Assembly: GCA_964017185.1 (NCBI GenBank)
Contig: OZ024875.1
Span: 49,431,986-49,495,985 of the forward strand
Source: Rugalucina vietnamica
Taxonomy: Eukaryota > Mollusca > Bivalvia > Lucinida > Lucinidae
Reading direction: 5' to 3'
DNA: 64,000 nt
Shown: piece after piece, positions 52,022 through 62,102 of the stretch
Position numbering within the stretch: position 1 is the stretch's first letter
How the letters are laid out: every line of letters starts with the position of its first letter
The notes under the pieces: model-generated
The model's database searches: none
Told to the model about the DNA's origin: nothing
Seen by the model: the letters and a program-made list of their open reading frames with translations, nothing else
Translations under genes and position numbers: made by a program

Positions 52022-53926
52022 GTGAATCGTGGTTCATGCCCATATGTTGAGACTTTGGTCATAACAAACCAGTCTCAGATTGTTGATTCTGAGGAATGTC
52101 CTCAATTAGAGTCAACAGAATTAAGTTCGGTTGACTGGGCCGTAGAACAGTCAAAAGATATAACTCTAAGTAGAGTTATTCATTTGTTAAGAAATGGGTA
52201 TGATCCTGAAAAACCCTGTCAGGTGAAAGAAGACTTGAATGTCTCAAAGTATTTGAAAGAGTGGAAGAAGTTCTCTTTCAAGAACAATATTTTGTACAGA
52301 ACTACACAAATTGATGGTCAACAAACCTCACAGTTAGTTCTGCCTGTACATTACAGGAGTATTGTTTTAAAACTTCTTCACGATGATTCAGGGCATCAGG
52401 GTCGTGACAGAACAATTTCTTTAGTTCGGTCTCGATTCTTTTGGCCAGGTCTCGATTCAGATGTCGAGAAAAAGGTGAAAACCTGTGACAGGTGCATTAT
52501 GAGGAAATCCAATCCTGGTCCTAGTGCAGAGTTAGTCAACATTGTTACTACTCAACCAATGGAGTTAATATGTATTGACTTCCTTACGTTGGAAAGGTCC
52601 AAGGGTGGTTTTGAAAAGATTTTGGTCATCACTGACCATTTCACTCGCTACGCCCAGGCTTTTCCAACGAGGAATGAGTTGGCTAAAACTACAGCCAAAG
52701 TTCTTTTTGAGAACTTTATTGTTCACTACGGCTTCCCTGCTCGCATACATAGCGATCAGGGAAGAAACTTTGAGAGTAGTGTTATAAGGGAGCTGTGTAG
52801 TTTAGCTGGTGTTGAGAAGTCTAGAACCACACCATACCACCCTATGGGGAACGGTATGGTGGAACGGTTCAATCAGACGCTTCTCAACATGCTAGGCACT
52901 CTTGAGAACCATAAAAAGGATGATTGGAAGAGTTACGTTGCCCCGTTGGTACATTCCTATAATGCTACTAAACATCCCAGTACGGGCTACTCCCCCCATT
53001 TTCTTATGTTTGGTAGGCATCCGAGGTTGGCTGTTGACGCCTATTTGGGTATTTCGAAGCCCGAGGAGTGTGAAATTGTCTCTCAAGACCATTATGCCAC
53101 AAAATTGAAGAAGAGGCTTCAATTTGCTTATAAGGTTGCTTCGAAGGAAGCAGAAAAATCCTCTCAAAGGCATAAGGCAAATTATGATTTGAAGGTACGT
53201 GAGGCTACTCTGGACGTTGGAGATCGTGTCTTAATAAGACAAGTCGGCTTTAAAGGTCGACACAAGATTTCCGACAAATGGGTAAAAGACCCATATGTCA
53301 TTGTTGACATACCTATTTCGGGTATTCCTGTTTTTAAAGTCCAGAAAGAGTCTGATAGTTCCTTGACTAAAACTCTTCATAGGAATATGCTGTTACCATT
53401 TTCAGCAATTCCAGGTACTGGACAAGTAGATGAAAATCTACCACAGGCACCTGTGAAAGCAAAGAAGAAGGTTAAGCCTCAACCAGTGGTTGAAAGTTCT
53501 GATTCAGAACATAGTTCGAATTCAGAAGAGGAAGAAGTTATACCTGTTCCCAGGTATATACCGCCTCATAGAAGGAAGGCAATTGGTTCCCGGGTTTCAC
53601 TACCGGTGAATATATCCGGTGAATCAACTTCGAAATCAAGGACCAATTTAGAAGGAAGTAATATTTCAAATATTACTAACATTTCTTCAGGTCCTACTTC
53701 TAGAAGTGATTCTTCCCGTGTAGTCCAGAGTAGTCCATCGACAAGAATGTTAAACAGTATGGATACTGTGAATAGTACTTCTGATAGAAGTAATACTGTA
53801 CCTTTGAGTGCTTCACCTCCGCCACGCCGTTCCGGACGGAATAGGCAAGCGCCACAGCGCTTTGGTGATTGGGTTTATCAACAAAGTGTTGATGACCCAG
53901 ATCTCCTAGTAGAGTATTTTGTTTGA
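52022..53926 (+). CDS. pol: Gypsy pol, integrase part
   Basis: Open for 634 codons after a GTG; the true frame comes from upstream pol beyond the foldback insertion. Zinc-binding HHCC: HDDSGHQGRD.. with CDRCIMRKSNP at about 125-165. Integrase core: Asp in ICIDFLT, Asp in HSDQGRNF, Glu in MVERFNQT, spanning about 180-285, the D,D,E triad of retroviral-type integrases. A GPY/F-like module (ISDKWVKDPYVIVDI) is near 420. The C-terminus is Ser-rich with PRYIPPHRRK and PPPRRSGRNRQAPQRFGDW. It inserts element DNA into the genome. No stop breaks the frame; separation from RT is due only to the foldback arm. Confidence 0.9.
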   Translation: MNRGSCPYVETLVITNQSQIVDSEECPQLESTELSSVDWAVEQSKDITLSRVIHLLRNGYDPEKPCQVKEDLNVSKYLKEWKKFSFKNNILYRTTQIDGQQTSQLVLPVHYRSIVLKLLHDDSGHQGRDRTISLVRSRFFWPGLDSDVEKKVKTCDRCIMRKSNPGPSAELVNIVTTQPMELICIDFLTLERSKGGFEKILVITDHFTRYAQAFPTRNELAKTTAKVLFENFIVHYGFPARIHSDQGRNFESSVIRELCSLAGVEKSRTTPYHPMGNGMVERFNQTLLNMLGTLENHKKDDWKSYVAPLVHSYNATKHPSTGYSPHFLMFGRHPRLAVDAYLGISKPEECEIVSQDHYATKLKKRLQFAYKVASKEAEKSSQRHKANYDLKVREATLDVGDRVLIRQVGFKGRHKISDKWVKDPYVIVDIPISGIPVFKVQKESDSSLTKTLHRNMLLPFSAIPGTGQVDENLPQAPVKAKKKVKPQPVVESSDSEHSSNSEEEEVIPVPRYIPPHRRKAIGSRVSLPVNISGESTSKSRTNLEGSNISNITNISSGPTSRSDSSRVVQSSPSTRMLNSMDTVNSTSDRSNTVPLSASPPPRRSGRNRQAPQRFGDWVYQQSVDDPDLLVEYFV

Positions 53927-54478
53927 TTTTTTTTAATAGTGTTTTATTTGATTTTATTTAGTTGTGTAGGGGAGAATGTCATATGTCTCTCTGTGCAAAT
54001 GTTGTGCTTGACCACTGAATATATAGTTACAACTGTATTGCCTATGCAGTTGTCTTTGAATAGAGACAGCATTGGAAATTGAGTTTAGCACTATAATTCT
54101 TTATGAGTTATAGTTTTGTCTTTGATTTGGGACAGCGTTGAAGTTGAGCTTTGTGACTTGGCTGTGGTATTGTCTTTGATTGAGGACATAATTGATTTTA
54201 GATAAGTGACTGAATTCTTCAAGCACAGTAGAAAGTGGACAGCATAGATTGTCCTATTGATTTTAATAACTTCTTGTCTGTTGGCCATTGTTACTGTGGT
54301 TTCACAGTTTTCATGTTCAAGATATTTGTGACATGGTTTCTGTGTACCTACAGTGGTTATGTTTCATGTAAGTTCTTTCAATTTTGTAAGACAAGAGGTT
54401 AATGGAAGCTTTTTTGATTTTTGAGTACACAGAGTTTATTGAAAATGTCGGGAGCCATTTTTCCCAAGCAGGGGAGAA
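53927..54478 (+). other. Gypsy 3' non-coding region with two polypurine tracts
   Basis: AGGGGAGAATGTCAT occurs at 53968-53982 and again at 54470-54484, where the second runs into the 3' LTR. The 500 bp between them is not coding. The first copy looks like an older or alternative polypurine tract plus LTR start. Confidence 0.6.
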
Positions 54479-54942
54479 TGTCATAGAGTAACTTTTTACA
54501 GGAAAGACCGGGTCGAGTTGACCTGGTATTGGTACACGCTGTCTGTGTGAATAGACTAGCTGTCAAGAGTTGTTGACCAATGAAATTGTTTGTTTCAAAG
54601 GCTTTCGGTTCTTTTAATATATTTTATGTGTGTGGTTGTAGAAGCGTGTGTGTGATTGGCTACTAACCCTGGTGTTGGTTTTTGCCCTGAGTTTTAATCA
54701 CATTTTAGAGAAAAGAACAAATCTTTCACAAAGCGGCAAAATTTCTTCAAAACATGTAGTGATTTATGCTTTCCGCATAAATCCATTGTTCAATATGTTT
54801 CGTTGAACTCCATATATTCCTTTCATAGGAATCTATTGATTTCTACAGTGCCTTACTTATCCAGGTAACGATTTCACTGTAGTTTTTCTGCTATTTGTTA
54901 TGTTTTGAAATGTTCTTTGTGGCATGAATTTCCGCAAATGTT
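54479..54942 (+). repeat. 3' LTR of gypsy element
   Basis: TGTCATAGAGTAAC to CCGCAAATGTT, uninterrupted. It serves as the empty-site reference that shows where the LINE entered the 5' LTR. Confidence 0.9.
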
Positions 54943-55575
54943 GACTTTGATTAAAATGCACATGGTTAGGATAACTGACATGGTAATAATGTGATTACTT
55001 GTATGTTCATGCCAATTACTCAGGGTGATTTGTTTCACATAGTATTTTAACATATTTGGCATGTGTGCTGTGTCATTTGAACCCATATATCCAATGATCT
55101 CCAATGATTGAGGATATTTATGGCTTTTATGATTTCTATAACAGTCCTTTACGGAACTGTCTCAGTTATTCAATAAAACCTAGAACCAAACGTTCTGGTG
55201 GCACGGCCCATATGATATATGTTTCGGCTAATATTTATAATCTTAGCCGAATAATAATTGCCGCAGTTATTTTAATATTTGTCCGGTATACACCTGATAT
55301 TATCCCTCAAGTGAGTAAGTAAGTAATTGCTTTTGTATATCTACAGCAATTGTGTTTTTAATCACACCTTTGTTATTCTATGTGTGCCTGAAATTAAATT
55401 GTAAATATTGTTGTTCTAGGCACCCTCAGACTTATTATAAGTCTGAAATAAAATTTAGAATTCTGTCATCCGACTGAGTTGTCCTTTCCCGATATTACGT
55501 CATACGATATGGCTGGGCCGATGACATTATTATTATTATTTTGATTAGAAGTAGTAGTATTAGACGAAGTTATGA
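54943..55575. other. Flank of gypsy element, unassigned
   Basis: AT-rich. It has AATAAA at 55172 and 55448 and a GCACCCTCAGACTTATTATAAG hairpin-like stretch at about 55420. No gene is recognised. Confidence 0.4.
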
Positions 55576-55579
55576 TAAT

Positions 55580-55780
55580 TCCCTGTTTCATTACGAAAAC
55601 ATGCCCATGCAATATAGAGATTTTTAGAGGGTGTTCAAGGGGTTCCCTCGAACCCCCCTCTGGAACCAAATTATTTCAATTTCATTGAGAATTTCAATAA
55701 ATTTTGTTTCAAATTAGGCAAACGAACCCCCCTTTTGTACATTTGAACCCCCTCTTTAGAAATCCTGGATCCGCCCCTGA
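55580..55780 (+). repeat. MITE family 2 stub followed by GGATCCGCCCCTGA repeat (copy 2)
   Basis: TACGAAAACATGCCCATGC at 55592-55625 is the left 35 bp of MITE family 2. It is cut directly by the dispersed repeat (55626-55780) seen at 13205. Confidence 0.65.
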
Positions 55781-55784
55781 ATAA

Positions 55785-56345
55785 GCAGTGCACTGTCTAG
55801 AGTTTGGGATGCTGCAGTTCTCCAACTGCTGCCTTGAAGACTTCAAGACTTGGAGAAGCTACAACACTGGCTGGGAGGGCATTCCACTGTACGACCGCCA
55901 GTGGAAAGAAGGAGTACTTGTAATAGTCCTTGCCTGTATGGATTTGCCTGAAAGCTATTTAGTGGCAATATCGGGAGATCCTATGATTGGGCTGTATGTA
56001 GTCTGGGATGGGTATAGCTACTAAGCAGTGGACAATTTTGTAGAATAAACACAGTCGAGCCACAGATCGTCTCTTTTCAAGGGTCTGTCAATTCAACTGG
56101 CACAGTAATGAAGAGACACTAATTGATCTGGAGTAGTCACTTAGGGTCCACCGGGCAGCACGTCTTTGGACCATTTCTATTTTTTTTATATTCTCTTTAC
56201 CATGCGGGTCCCAAACTGATGAGCTGTATTCGAGCTGGGGTCGGACAAGAGTCTGGTATGCCATCCCTCTGACTTTGGGGTTTTTAGTTTTGATATTACC
56301 TCCTTCTATCCTTAGTATTTTATCATGATTGCTCAAAATCATTAG
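55785..56345 (-). pseudogene. Decayed C-terminus of a second LINE type
   Basis: On the minus strand 56342-56088 encodes a typical RT-thumb region (MAYQTLVRPQLEYSSSVWDP, then IEMVQRRAARW). Further along, 55920-55790 encodes the usual C-terminal block (YSFFPLAVVQWNALPASVV). Stops and frame changes lie between. It is related to, but clearly different from, the LINE at 45221. The plus-strand open frame here is a shadow. Confidence 0.75.
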
Positions 56346-56432
56346 AATGACACATATTACATACCCAAGAGGAAATCTTCATGGTCAATGCATTTTCATT
56401 AGCAGCATGCTCTTTATGTGTCCCTTTATGTG

Positions 56433-57006
56433 CGGTGCGTTCCATTACCGGAATGGACAGGAATGGGCTTGATTGCCGGAATGGACTACCAATATGGACA
56501 TTTATATGTGTCCTGGGGTAATTTTCATTTAGTTTTCAATGCCAGTGTGGCCTAGAATATGCACAAACTGGGGTTATTCAAAGAATTGTGGGGTTTAAGT
56601 ACCGCAATTTTGTGTTCCATACGATGGGGTAGAACCGTTGAAGCCTACCTCATGTGCTCACATACGCTTGGGGTACTGTCACAGTGCCAGCACGTTATAC
56701 TCATTTCTATTTCTATTAGCACCTATGATGTAGAATAACCCTTGAGATGTATATTATATTTCTCAAAGGAATCTCTGAGCTATAACCGCACCCCAGACCC
56801 CACCCCTACTGAGCTACCCTAAACCATCATGGAGAGCAAATTTGCTATACTTACATGAAACTAATCTTATCCAAACTATTTATATAACTTAGAAAGTAAG
56901 TTTAGTGCATATAAAATGTATTCAAAGTACTCAATACTGCAGATAAATGTCCATTCCGGTAGTTCATTCCGGTAATTCTGTCCATTCCGGTAAAGGAACG
57001 CACCCC
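56433..57006. mobile_element. hAT-like MITE with 8-bp target duplication
   Basis: TTTATGTG lies on both sides (56425-56432, 57007-57014). The ends CGGTGCGTTCCATTACCGGA and TCCGGTAAAGGAACGCACC are inverted repeats, with more ATTCCGGTA motifs inside. It is inserted into the LINE at CTTTATGTGAACAAC. It has no ORF. Confidence 0.75.
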
Positions 57007-57710
57007 TTTATGTGAACAACTTTGTAGGAGATGTTAAGGCTAATACTACAGATTTTTAAAGGTATATACCAGCCAGAAAAAGATAACCAATGTGTTTCCC
57101 CGTTGAAAAAGAGGAATGAAGTGGAATTGCACAGTCAGAATTTGACATGGTGGAAGAATTTAATGGTCAGTTTTTGGATGTTTTCACTAAAAGTGAATAC
57201 AACCAGGTCCCTCTTCTGGATAGATCTGCCCCATTCATTGATGATATTGTGGTCACAAAGGAAGAAATGACGAAACTTCTCAGATGTTTTAACCCGTCTA
57301 AAGCCTTAGGGCCTGATGAACTTCATCCCAGAGTCCTAAAGGCACTGGCAATGGAATTAGGTCCGGTAACTGCCTACCTCTTCCAGCTGTCAATTGATAA
57401 AGGTGAAATTCCTAAAGAATGGTCTCTTGCTATTATTTGCCCCCTGTTTAAAAAGGGCGATAAGTCTCTTGCCAGCAGTTACCGCCCTCTTTCTTTGACA
57501 TTCATTCCCTTTAAGCTTCTTGATCCGCATATTGTATGCTCAAATATTATGGCCCATCTTGATGAACACGAACTCCTGTCGGACAGGCAATACGCATTTA
57601 GGAAATGACATAGCCGTGAAACTCAGTTGACTACGGTGATAAATGATTGGGCAAAAATCTTAGACAAAAAGACCCAGGTTGACACTTTAAATTGGATTCT
57701 GAAAAAGCCT

Positions 57711-57824
57711 TCTGGCTTTCGTTGCCGGTATAAAAAGGGCTACTGGTGAGGGTTCATTACCCGAAATTGCGCAATATAGTCCATACTATCTCCCTTTGAA
57801 TGTTTTTACTGCTTCCGAAGGATC
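57711..57824 (+). repeat. Dispersed repeat 'A' (copy 2)
   Basis: Nearly identical to 58635-58750. It lies directly before a foldback element, and the LINE match stops exactly at its start. Confidence 0.7.
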
Positions 57825-58315
57825 AAAAGGTACAAGTAGGCAAAGATCAGGAAAAGGCGCAATCAGAAAGAGATTCCCACTCCAAAAACCGAGGTGGGAA
57901 AAAAACAAACTAACAATCAGGCACTTATATACCGTGAAACATATCGTAAGCCGAATGAGCAGCTATTTTCCCAATAGGTGGCCACTCAGTTACCTTAACT
58001 TAATTAAAAATACACATAAGGCGCCAACAGCACAAAAAAAATTTAAACACCAAGACATAAAACAAAAAGAACCACCACAGAAGTATCGCCTTGGAACGAT
58101 CAGTAACACAAAGTTACTGGCGGGCTTAAACCGGTTTTACAGGATCCTAACCTCACCCTCAGCTTCTGCAGTGGTTCATAACATTTAGTTAGTTCTTCGG
58201 TCCTCGTGGTGAATCTCTAACTAGTCAATGAATCATCAAGAACAAACAAATAAATCATGATAAACATCCTGATGAATCAAAGACAAGGACTCACAGATTG
58301 AGTAAGCTGCCCGAC
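57825..58315 (+). mobile_element. Foldback element, left arm plus part of spacer
   Basis: AAAAGGTACAAGTAGGCAAAG start, complete left arm and the spacer through CAGATTGAGTAAGCTG. The right arm is absent. Bases 58316-58634 are unassigned, though AAGCCTTTATATTTTATTT at 58376 recurs at 58751, suggesting a local duplication. Confidence 0.8.
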
Positions 58316-58634
58316 GATGGAGATCCCTGGGCGCCGAATAACCTACTAACTCCGGAGCAAAAGAAAAAGAAAACAAAGCCTTTATATTTTATTTGCTATT
58401 ACTGCAGCTGGTGTTGTGCCGTGTGGCGGCCTTAAAAAGTCTCCCCGTACATCATCCATAGTGCAGATTATATTTTTATTTATGTCCTTTGAGATCAGTA
58501 AAGATATTCAGAGTGTTCAAAACACTCACGTTTAGAAACATACTTCTAAGCAATTTGACATTATTTGACCCCGTTTAGGAATGTGTCTTTGATTTAGACT
58601 TCTCGTGTAAATTTTCGAAATTACAGTACAACAG

Positions 58635-58750
58635 TCTGGCTTTCGTTGCCGGTATAAAAAGGGCTACTGATGAGGGTTCATTACCCGAAATTGCGCAATA
58701 TAGTCCATACTATCTCCCTTTGAATGTTTTTACTGCTTCCGAAGGATCAA
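58635..58750 (+). repeat. Dispersed repeat 'A' (copy 3)
   Basis: Direct repeat of 57711-57824, about 920 bp apart, bracketing the foldback element and its flank. Confidence 0.7.
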
Positions 58751-58933
58751 GCCTTTATATTTTATTTCCTTCAATACTTCTTCCCATGAACTTCTTAAAA
58801 GCAAATTGTTTAGCTATGGAATAGGTGGAACAACATTGACTTGGATAAATGCTTTCCTTTGCTTCAGTTGTTAATGGTGTTGAAACGGATTGGGCTCCAG
58901 TTGTGTCGAAAGGGATTTTTATGAAGGGGTGGC

Positions 58934-59160
58934 AAAAGGTACAAGTAGGCAACGATCAGGAAAAGGCGCAATCAGAAAAAGATTCCCACTCCAAAAACCG
59001 AGGTGGGAAAAACTAAATCAACAATCAGGTACTTATACCATTAAAACACATCGTAAGCCGAATGAGCAGCTATTTTCCCAATAGGTGGCCACTCAGTTAC
59101 CTAAACTTAACTAAAAATATGATAACATACATAAGGCGCCACAGCACAAAAAAATGAAAA
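58934..59160 (+). mobile_element. Foldback element, partial left arm
   Basis: AAAAGGTACAAGTAGGCAACG start, ends in the GCGCCACAGCACAAAAAAAT block. It is followed by AAAATCCAGGACC-type sequence shared with 61965-62010. Confidence 0.8.
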
Positions 59161-59607
59161 AAAAAATCCAGGACCAAAGTTTGTCAGAAAAAATATCTAG
59201 GACAGGGTAAATTCTATTGTACGTATTGTATTATATAGAAATGATAGACAGGATTGCCTCGCGAGTGAAAAAAATGTCCAGGCCCGAAAACATCTTACAG
59301 GCCCTCATAAAATCAAATGGTCGCTCCCTAAGACTCTTTGCTGATGATTGTGTTTGTTTTCGCAAAATCAAGACTGAAGATCAGGATACATTGAAACTTC
59401 AGAGAGACATCGATCGTTTAGGCAGTTGGGCTTGGAAATGGGGAATGAGATTTCAGCCCGTCAAATGCAACATGATGCAGCTGACAAATAAACAGTCTAG
59501 TAAAATACGGGCTAATTACACCCTTCAGGGTACTGTATTGGAAAATGTTGAAAGCCTAAAATACTTAGGTGTAACTATCATAAACGATTTGAAATGGAGT
59601 ACACATA

Positions 59608-61818
59608 CAGTCTAAACTGCCGATCCGGTCACCTCTATTCAGCGTGACCCTGCAGTCAGCGGTCAGTTCCGGGTCCCCCCGAACGATTTCTAACGCAAAT
59701 GCACCTTTATTCAGCACGCACCTCTCAAACGCGGTCAACGGTCAGCAAAAATTGTCCCAAATCGCTAAATTTTCACTTTAAGCGGCCATGTTGTTGTTGT
59801 TGTATCGTAGAGCTCCGCCGCTGACTTTTCGGCGCACCCGGATAAACCGGTAAAATTGTTTGGGCGAGTAAGAATAAAAGTTTTTTACTAAAACTAAGTT
59901 TGAGTGTAACTATACAGTTTTGTGAACTCCTTCACCAGTGTCAATCTTTCACTACTATAGTGTATTTTTCTGTGTATATACAGTGTCACAAGCACAAATA
60001 AGTGAAAATAAAGTTTTAAAATTTTAAAAGAACCCTTCACCAATGCACTCTCCTGATAGCTGTTTAGAATCGACGCTATTCTGGCTTTTTCAGACCTTTA
60101 ATGGCCCGACACAGGACTCTATGTGATCCCCAGTGTTCAACCTGACAGTCCCTGCTGCAGTATTTCACAAAACTACAGCCGGTACAGCGTTTAAGGTCAG
60201 CTTTCCTTATAAAACAATTTCCACAATAGTCGGGAGAGTTAGTATCATCCGTGGTATCTCGAAATACGAAACAGTCCAAGGATTGCTCTCTTTCCGGACT
60301 CGAGACTAAAGGAACTTCAGGCGAGTGAACCAGTTCATGTGAATCACTAAGATTGGAAGTATCCAAATCTGGATCCAGCTGACTGGAAATGAGATTGCAT
60401 GCACCAGAAGAGTCCGATTCTATATGAACGGTGTTTTCCTGTTCAAAAATGGTATCTTCAGGTTGTCGCCGGGCATTGTTCAGAGAGGTGGTTTGGGTAG
60501 ATTTCTTCTTGAAATTCTTCTTGAAGTTCTTCCAGAACCTAAGACTCCGAGCACGATCCCTTGCAACTGTTGATGGGGATTTGTACTTCCGCTTTGGTTT
60601 TTTCAGTAGCAAGTCATCGGTAGTTTTATCCGCGTGACTTTCTTGCTGACATCCAGAAGCAGATTGACCGTCCTTCAATGGCGTGACAGTTTTGGCGGCA
60701 AACGTCCTGATCACAAGAGAGAATCCCTTCGAGTTCTTGGAGATTTTCCAGGAAGCTTTCGGTTCTTCTCTGTCCAGAACGTTGATGCACTCCAGAAGAG
60801 CTTTTGGAATCACTGAGGTAAGCGGTTTATCCGGCTCGCCCATCGTTTTTCAACAAAAACTTTTCGGTGAAGAAAAACGTGTCATCCATTGTTCAGCCTC
60901 GTTCCCATTTTTTTTTTTGTTGCGGTCAATTTTGTTTGTTTCTGAAAGTGTAAGCCGTTTACGCTGTGCGGCGACCAAAATAATGGTTTCGGGTAAAACG
61001 ATCACCCGAAATTGGAGGAAATTTTTGATTTTTTACCTAGTCGATGAATGGAGCATGGCGTGCGGTTACCGGTTTCATTAAAAAAAAATTGTTGTAAAAG
61101 CGGTAACCAGCAAAGGCCTATGACTGTATCCCGGCGTTAAACGCTGATTGCCTTTGAAATTAGAGGATAAAGAGAACCATACCAGCTGGGATTTTTTCGG
61201 CGACATAAAAAGAAGTTTTGGATCGTTTGAAGCATTATTGCTCTTCACTGACCGCATAATTAGCCAGGTGAGGTTAATTGCCAATCAGCACATGTTTGTT
61301 TTACTATCGTTAAAGGTGCGAAAATTCGATAGTGTCATCGTAAAGGTGAGAAAAGTCGATTGAATAAGGTGACAATGATCAAAGCATTGTCAACAAATTG
61401 GCCATGCTTACCGATAATCCTGATAATTGTGTCTCGTTAATTGCTGTCACGTGTTTCAGCATGTGTGCGTGTGTGTGTTTGTGTGTGTGATTAACCAAGT
61501 TGTCCAATGAGGCTCTGATCTGGTAGTTTATTGAAATGTGTTTGGGAAAAAGGTGTGGCTTCCTTTGTTTTCATTCAAATTGCTTTAAAAAATAAAACAA
61601 GAAAATAAAAAACAAAAAAAAAAAAAAAAAAAAAGAAAAAAAGAAAAAAATAAAATCTGTCATGGTAGCCATATAAGCCATCTGATGAGTACCCTTGGCC
61701 GGGACGAAACAGAATCTTGAAAACTTTGACTAAATCGACCCTCTATTCAGCAAGCACCTGTCTTAAGCAAGCGATTTTGCAATTTCCCTTGGCCGCTTGC
61801 TTAAGACAGGTTAGACTG
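59608..61818. mobile_element. TA-flanked pogo/Tigger-like DNA transposon carrying a MYND gene
   Basis: TA at 59606-59607 and 61819-61820. The ends are CAGTCTAAACTGCC and GACAGGTTAGACTG, inverted. Just inside, CTCTATTCAGC occurs at both ends and the right end has GCTTGCTTAAGACAGG, typical of Tigger-like termini. Removing the element and one TA restores the LINE reading CATATTTCCAATGT. No transposase is seen. The only substantial ORF is the MYND protein at 60076-60843. An A-rich tract lies at 61590-61650. The interior 60850-61590 has no other recognisable gene. Confidence 0.8.
60076..60843 (-). CDS. MYND zinc-finger protein carried by a DNA transposon
   Basis: Intact 255-residue single-exon ORF, ATG at 60843, TAG at 60076. 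N-terminus: MGEPDKPLTS with a WKISKNSKGFSLVIRT stretch (about 32-47) that looks like a small beta region. A basic segment (KPKRKYKSPSTVARDRARS then KNFKKNFKKK, about 84-116) is a likely nuclear signal. An acidic Ser/Asp-rich linker (120-200) follows. The C-terminal MYND finger (about 206-245) has CGNC, CTGC, YCSRDCQ and W..H...C. MYND fingers bind short proline-rich peptides. The KSPS-x3-RD pattern resembles uncharacterised invertebrate ORFs, from memory only. It could be a captured host retrocopy or an element-encoded protein. Function unknown. Confidence 0.85.
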   Translation of the reverse strand: MGEPDKPLTSVIPKALLECINVLDREEPKASWKISKNSKGFSLVIRTFAAKTVTPLKDGQSASGCQQESHADKTTDDLLLKKPKRKYKSPSTVARDRARSLRFWKNFKKNFKKKSTQTTSLNNARRQPEDTIFEQENTVHIESDSSGACNLISSQLDPDLDTSNLSDSHELVHSPEVPLVSSPEREQSLDCFVFRDTTDDTNSPDYCGNCFIRKADLKRCTGCSFVKYCSRDCQVEHWGSHRVLCRAIKGLKKPE

Positions 61819-61911
61819 TATTTCCAATGTTCATACAAAATCAAACAGAACTCCCGGATTATTGAGGAGAAATTGTATTCTTATCTCCCATATGTAAAAG
61901 AAGCAGCTTAG

Positions 61912-62102
61912 GGGGCGGCCATTTGATTTTTATGGGGTGGCGGGGGTGGGGATGGAAGACTCTTTGGAAAAAAATCCAGGACCGAATTTTGCTTGAAAAA
62001 AAATATTGACCTTTTTTTGTTAGATGTGAGCCACTAAACAAAATAAGACGACAATCTCTGGATAAGATCTTTAAGCTAATTCAGAATTTCTTGGGTGTGG
62101 TG
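61912..62102. repeat. Short dispersed repeat (AAATCCAGGACC type)
   Basis: GGGGGCGGCCATTTGATTTT then AAAAAATCCAGGACCG, shared in part with 59155-59200. No gene is seen. Confidence 0.45.

Larger units (their letters stand above)
45141..54942 (+). mobile_element. Ty3/gypsy LTR retrotransposon, damaged, hosting two insertions
   Basis: The 5' LTR is 45141-45220 plus 49451-49832; the 3' LTR is 54479-54942 (464 bp). By eye the LTRs differ by three substitutions and one 2-bp indel, so the insertion is young. The 5' LTR is split by the LINE at 45221-49444. The internal region has pol (RT-RNase H, then integrase) but no gag or protease: only about 175 bp separate the LTR from the pol frame. A foldback arm at 51629-52013 splits pol. 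A purine tract (AGCAGGGGAGAA) precedes the 3' LTR. A TGGTGAAATG just after the 5' LTR could be the primer-binding site, tRNA not assigned. I could not confirm a target duplication. Confidence 0.88.
56402..61911 (+). pseudogene. Decayed second copy of the CR1-like LINE, broken by at least five insertions
   Basis: LINE pieces in order: a stub before 56424, then 57011-57710 (linker and first RT blocks; its FRKW becomes FRK-stop at 57606), 58777-58907 (between the RT blocks), 59328-59607 (FADD region) and 61819-61911. Inserts are a hAT-like element, repeat A with a foldback element, a second foldback arm and the 2.2-kb MYND-carrying transposon. The 5' half and 3' tail are missing. Confidence 0.82.

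Noticed and set aside
55788-56024. 78-codon plus-strand frame with a start and stop
   Set aside because: It is antisense to recognisable LINE C-terminal sequence.
61590-61650. A-rich tract considered as the poly-A tail of a processed MYND retrogene
   Set aside because: The MYND ORF is on the opposite strand, so the tract is at its 5' side and in the wrong orientation for its tail.
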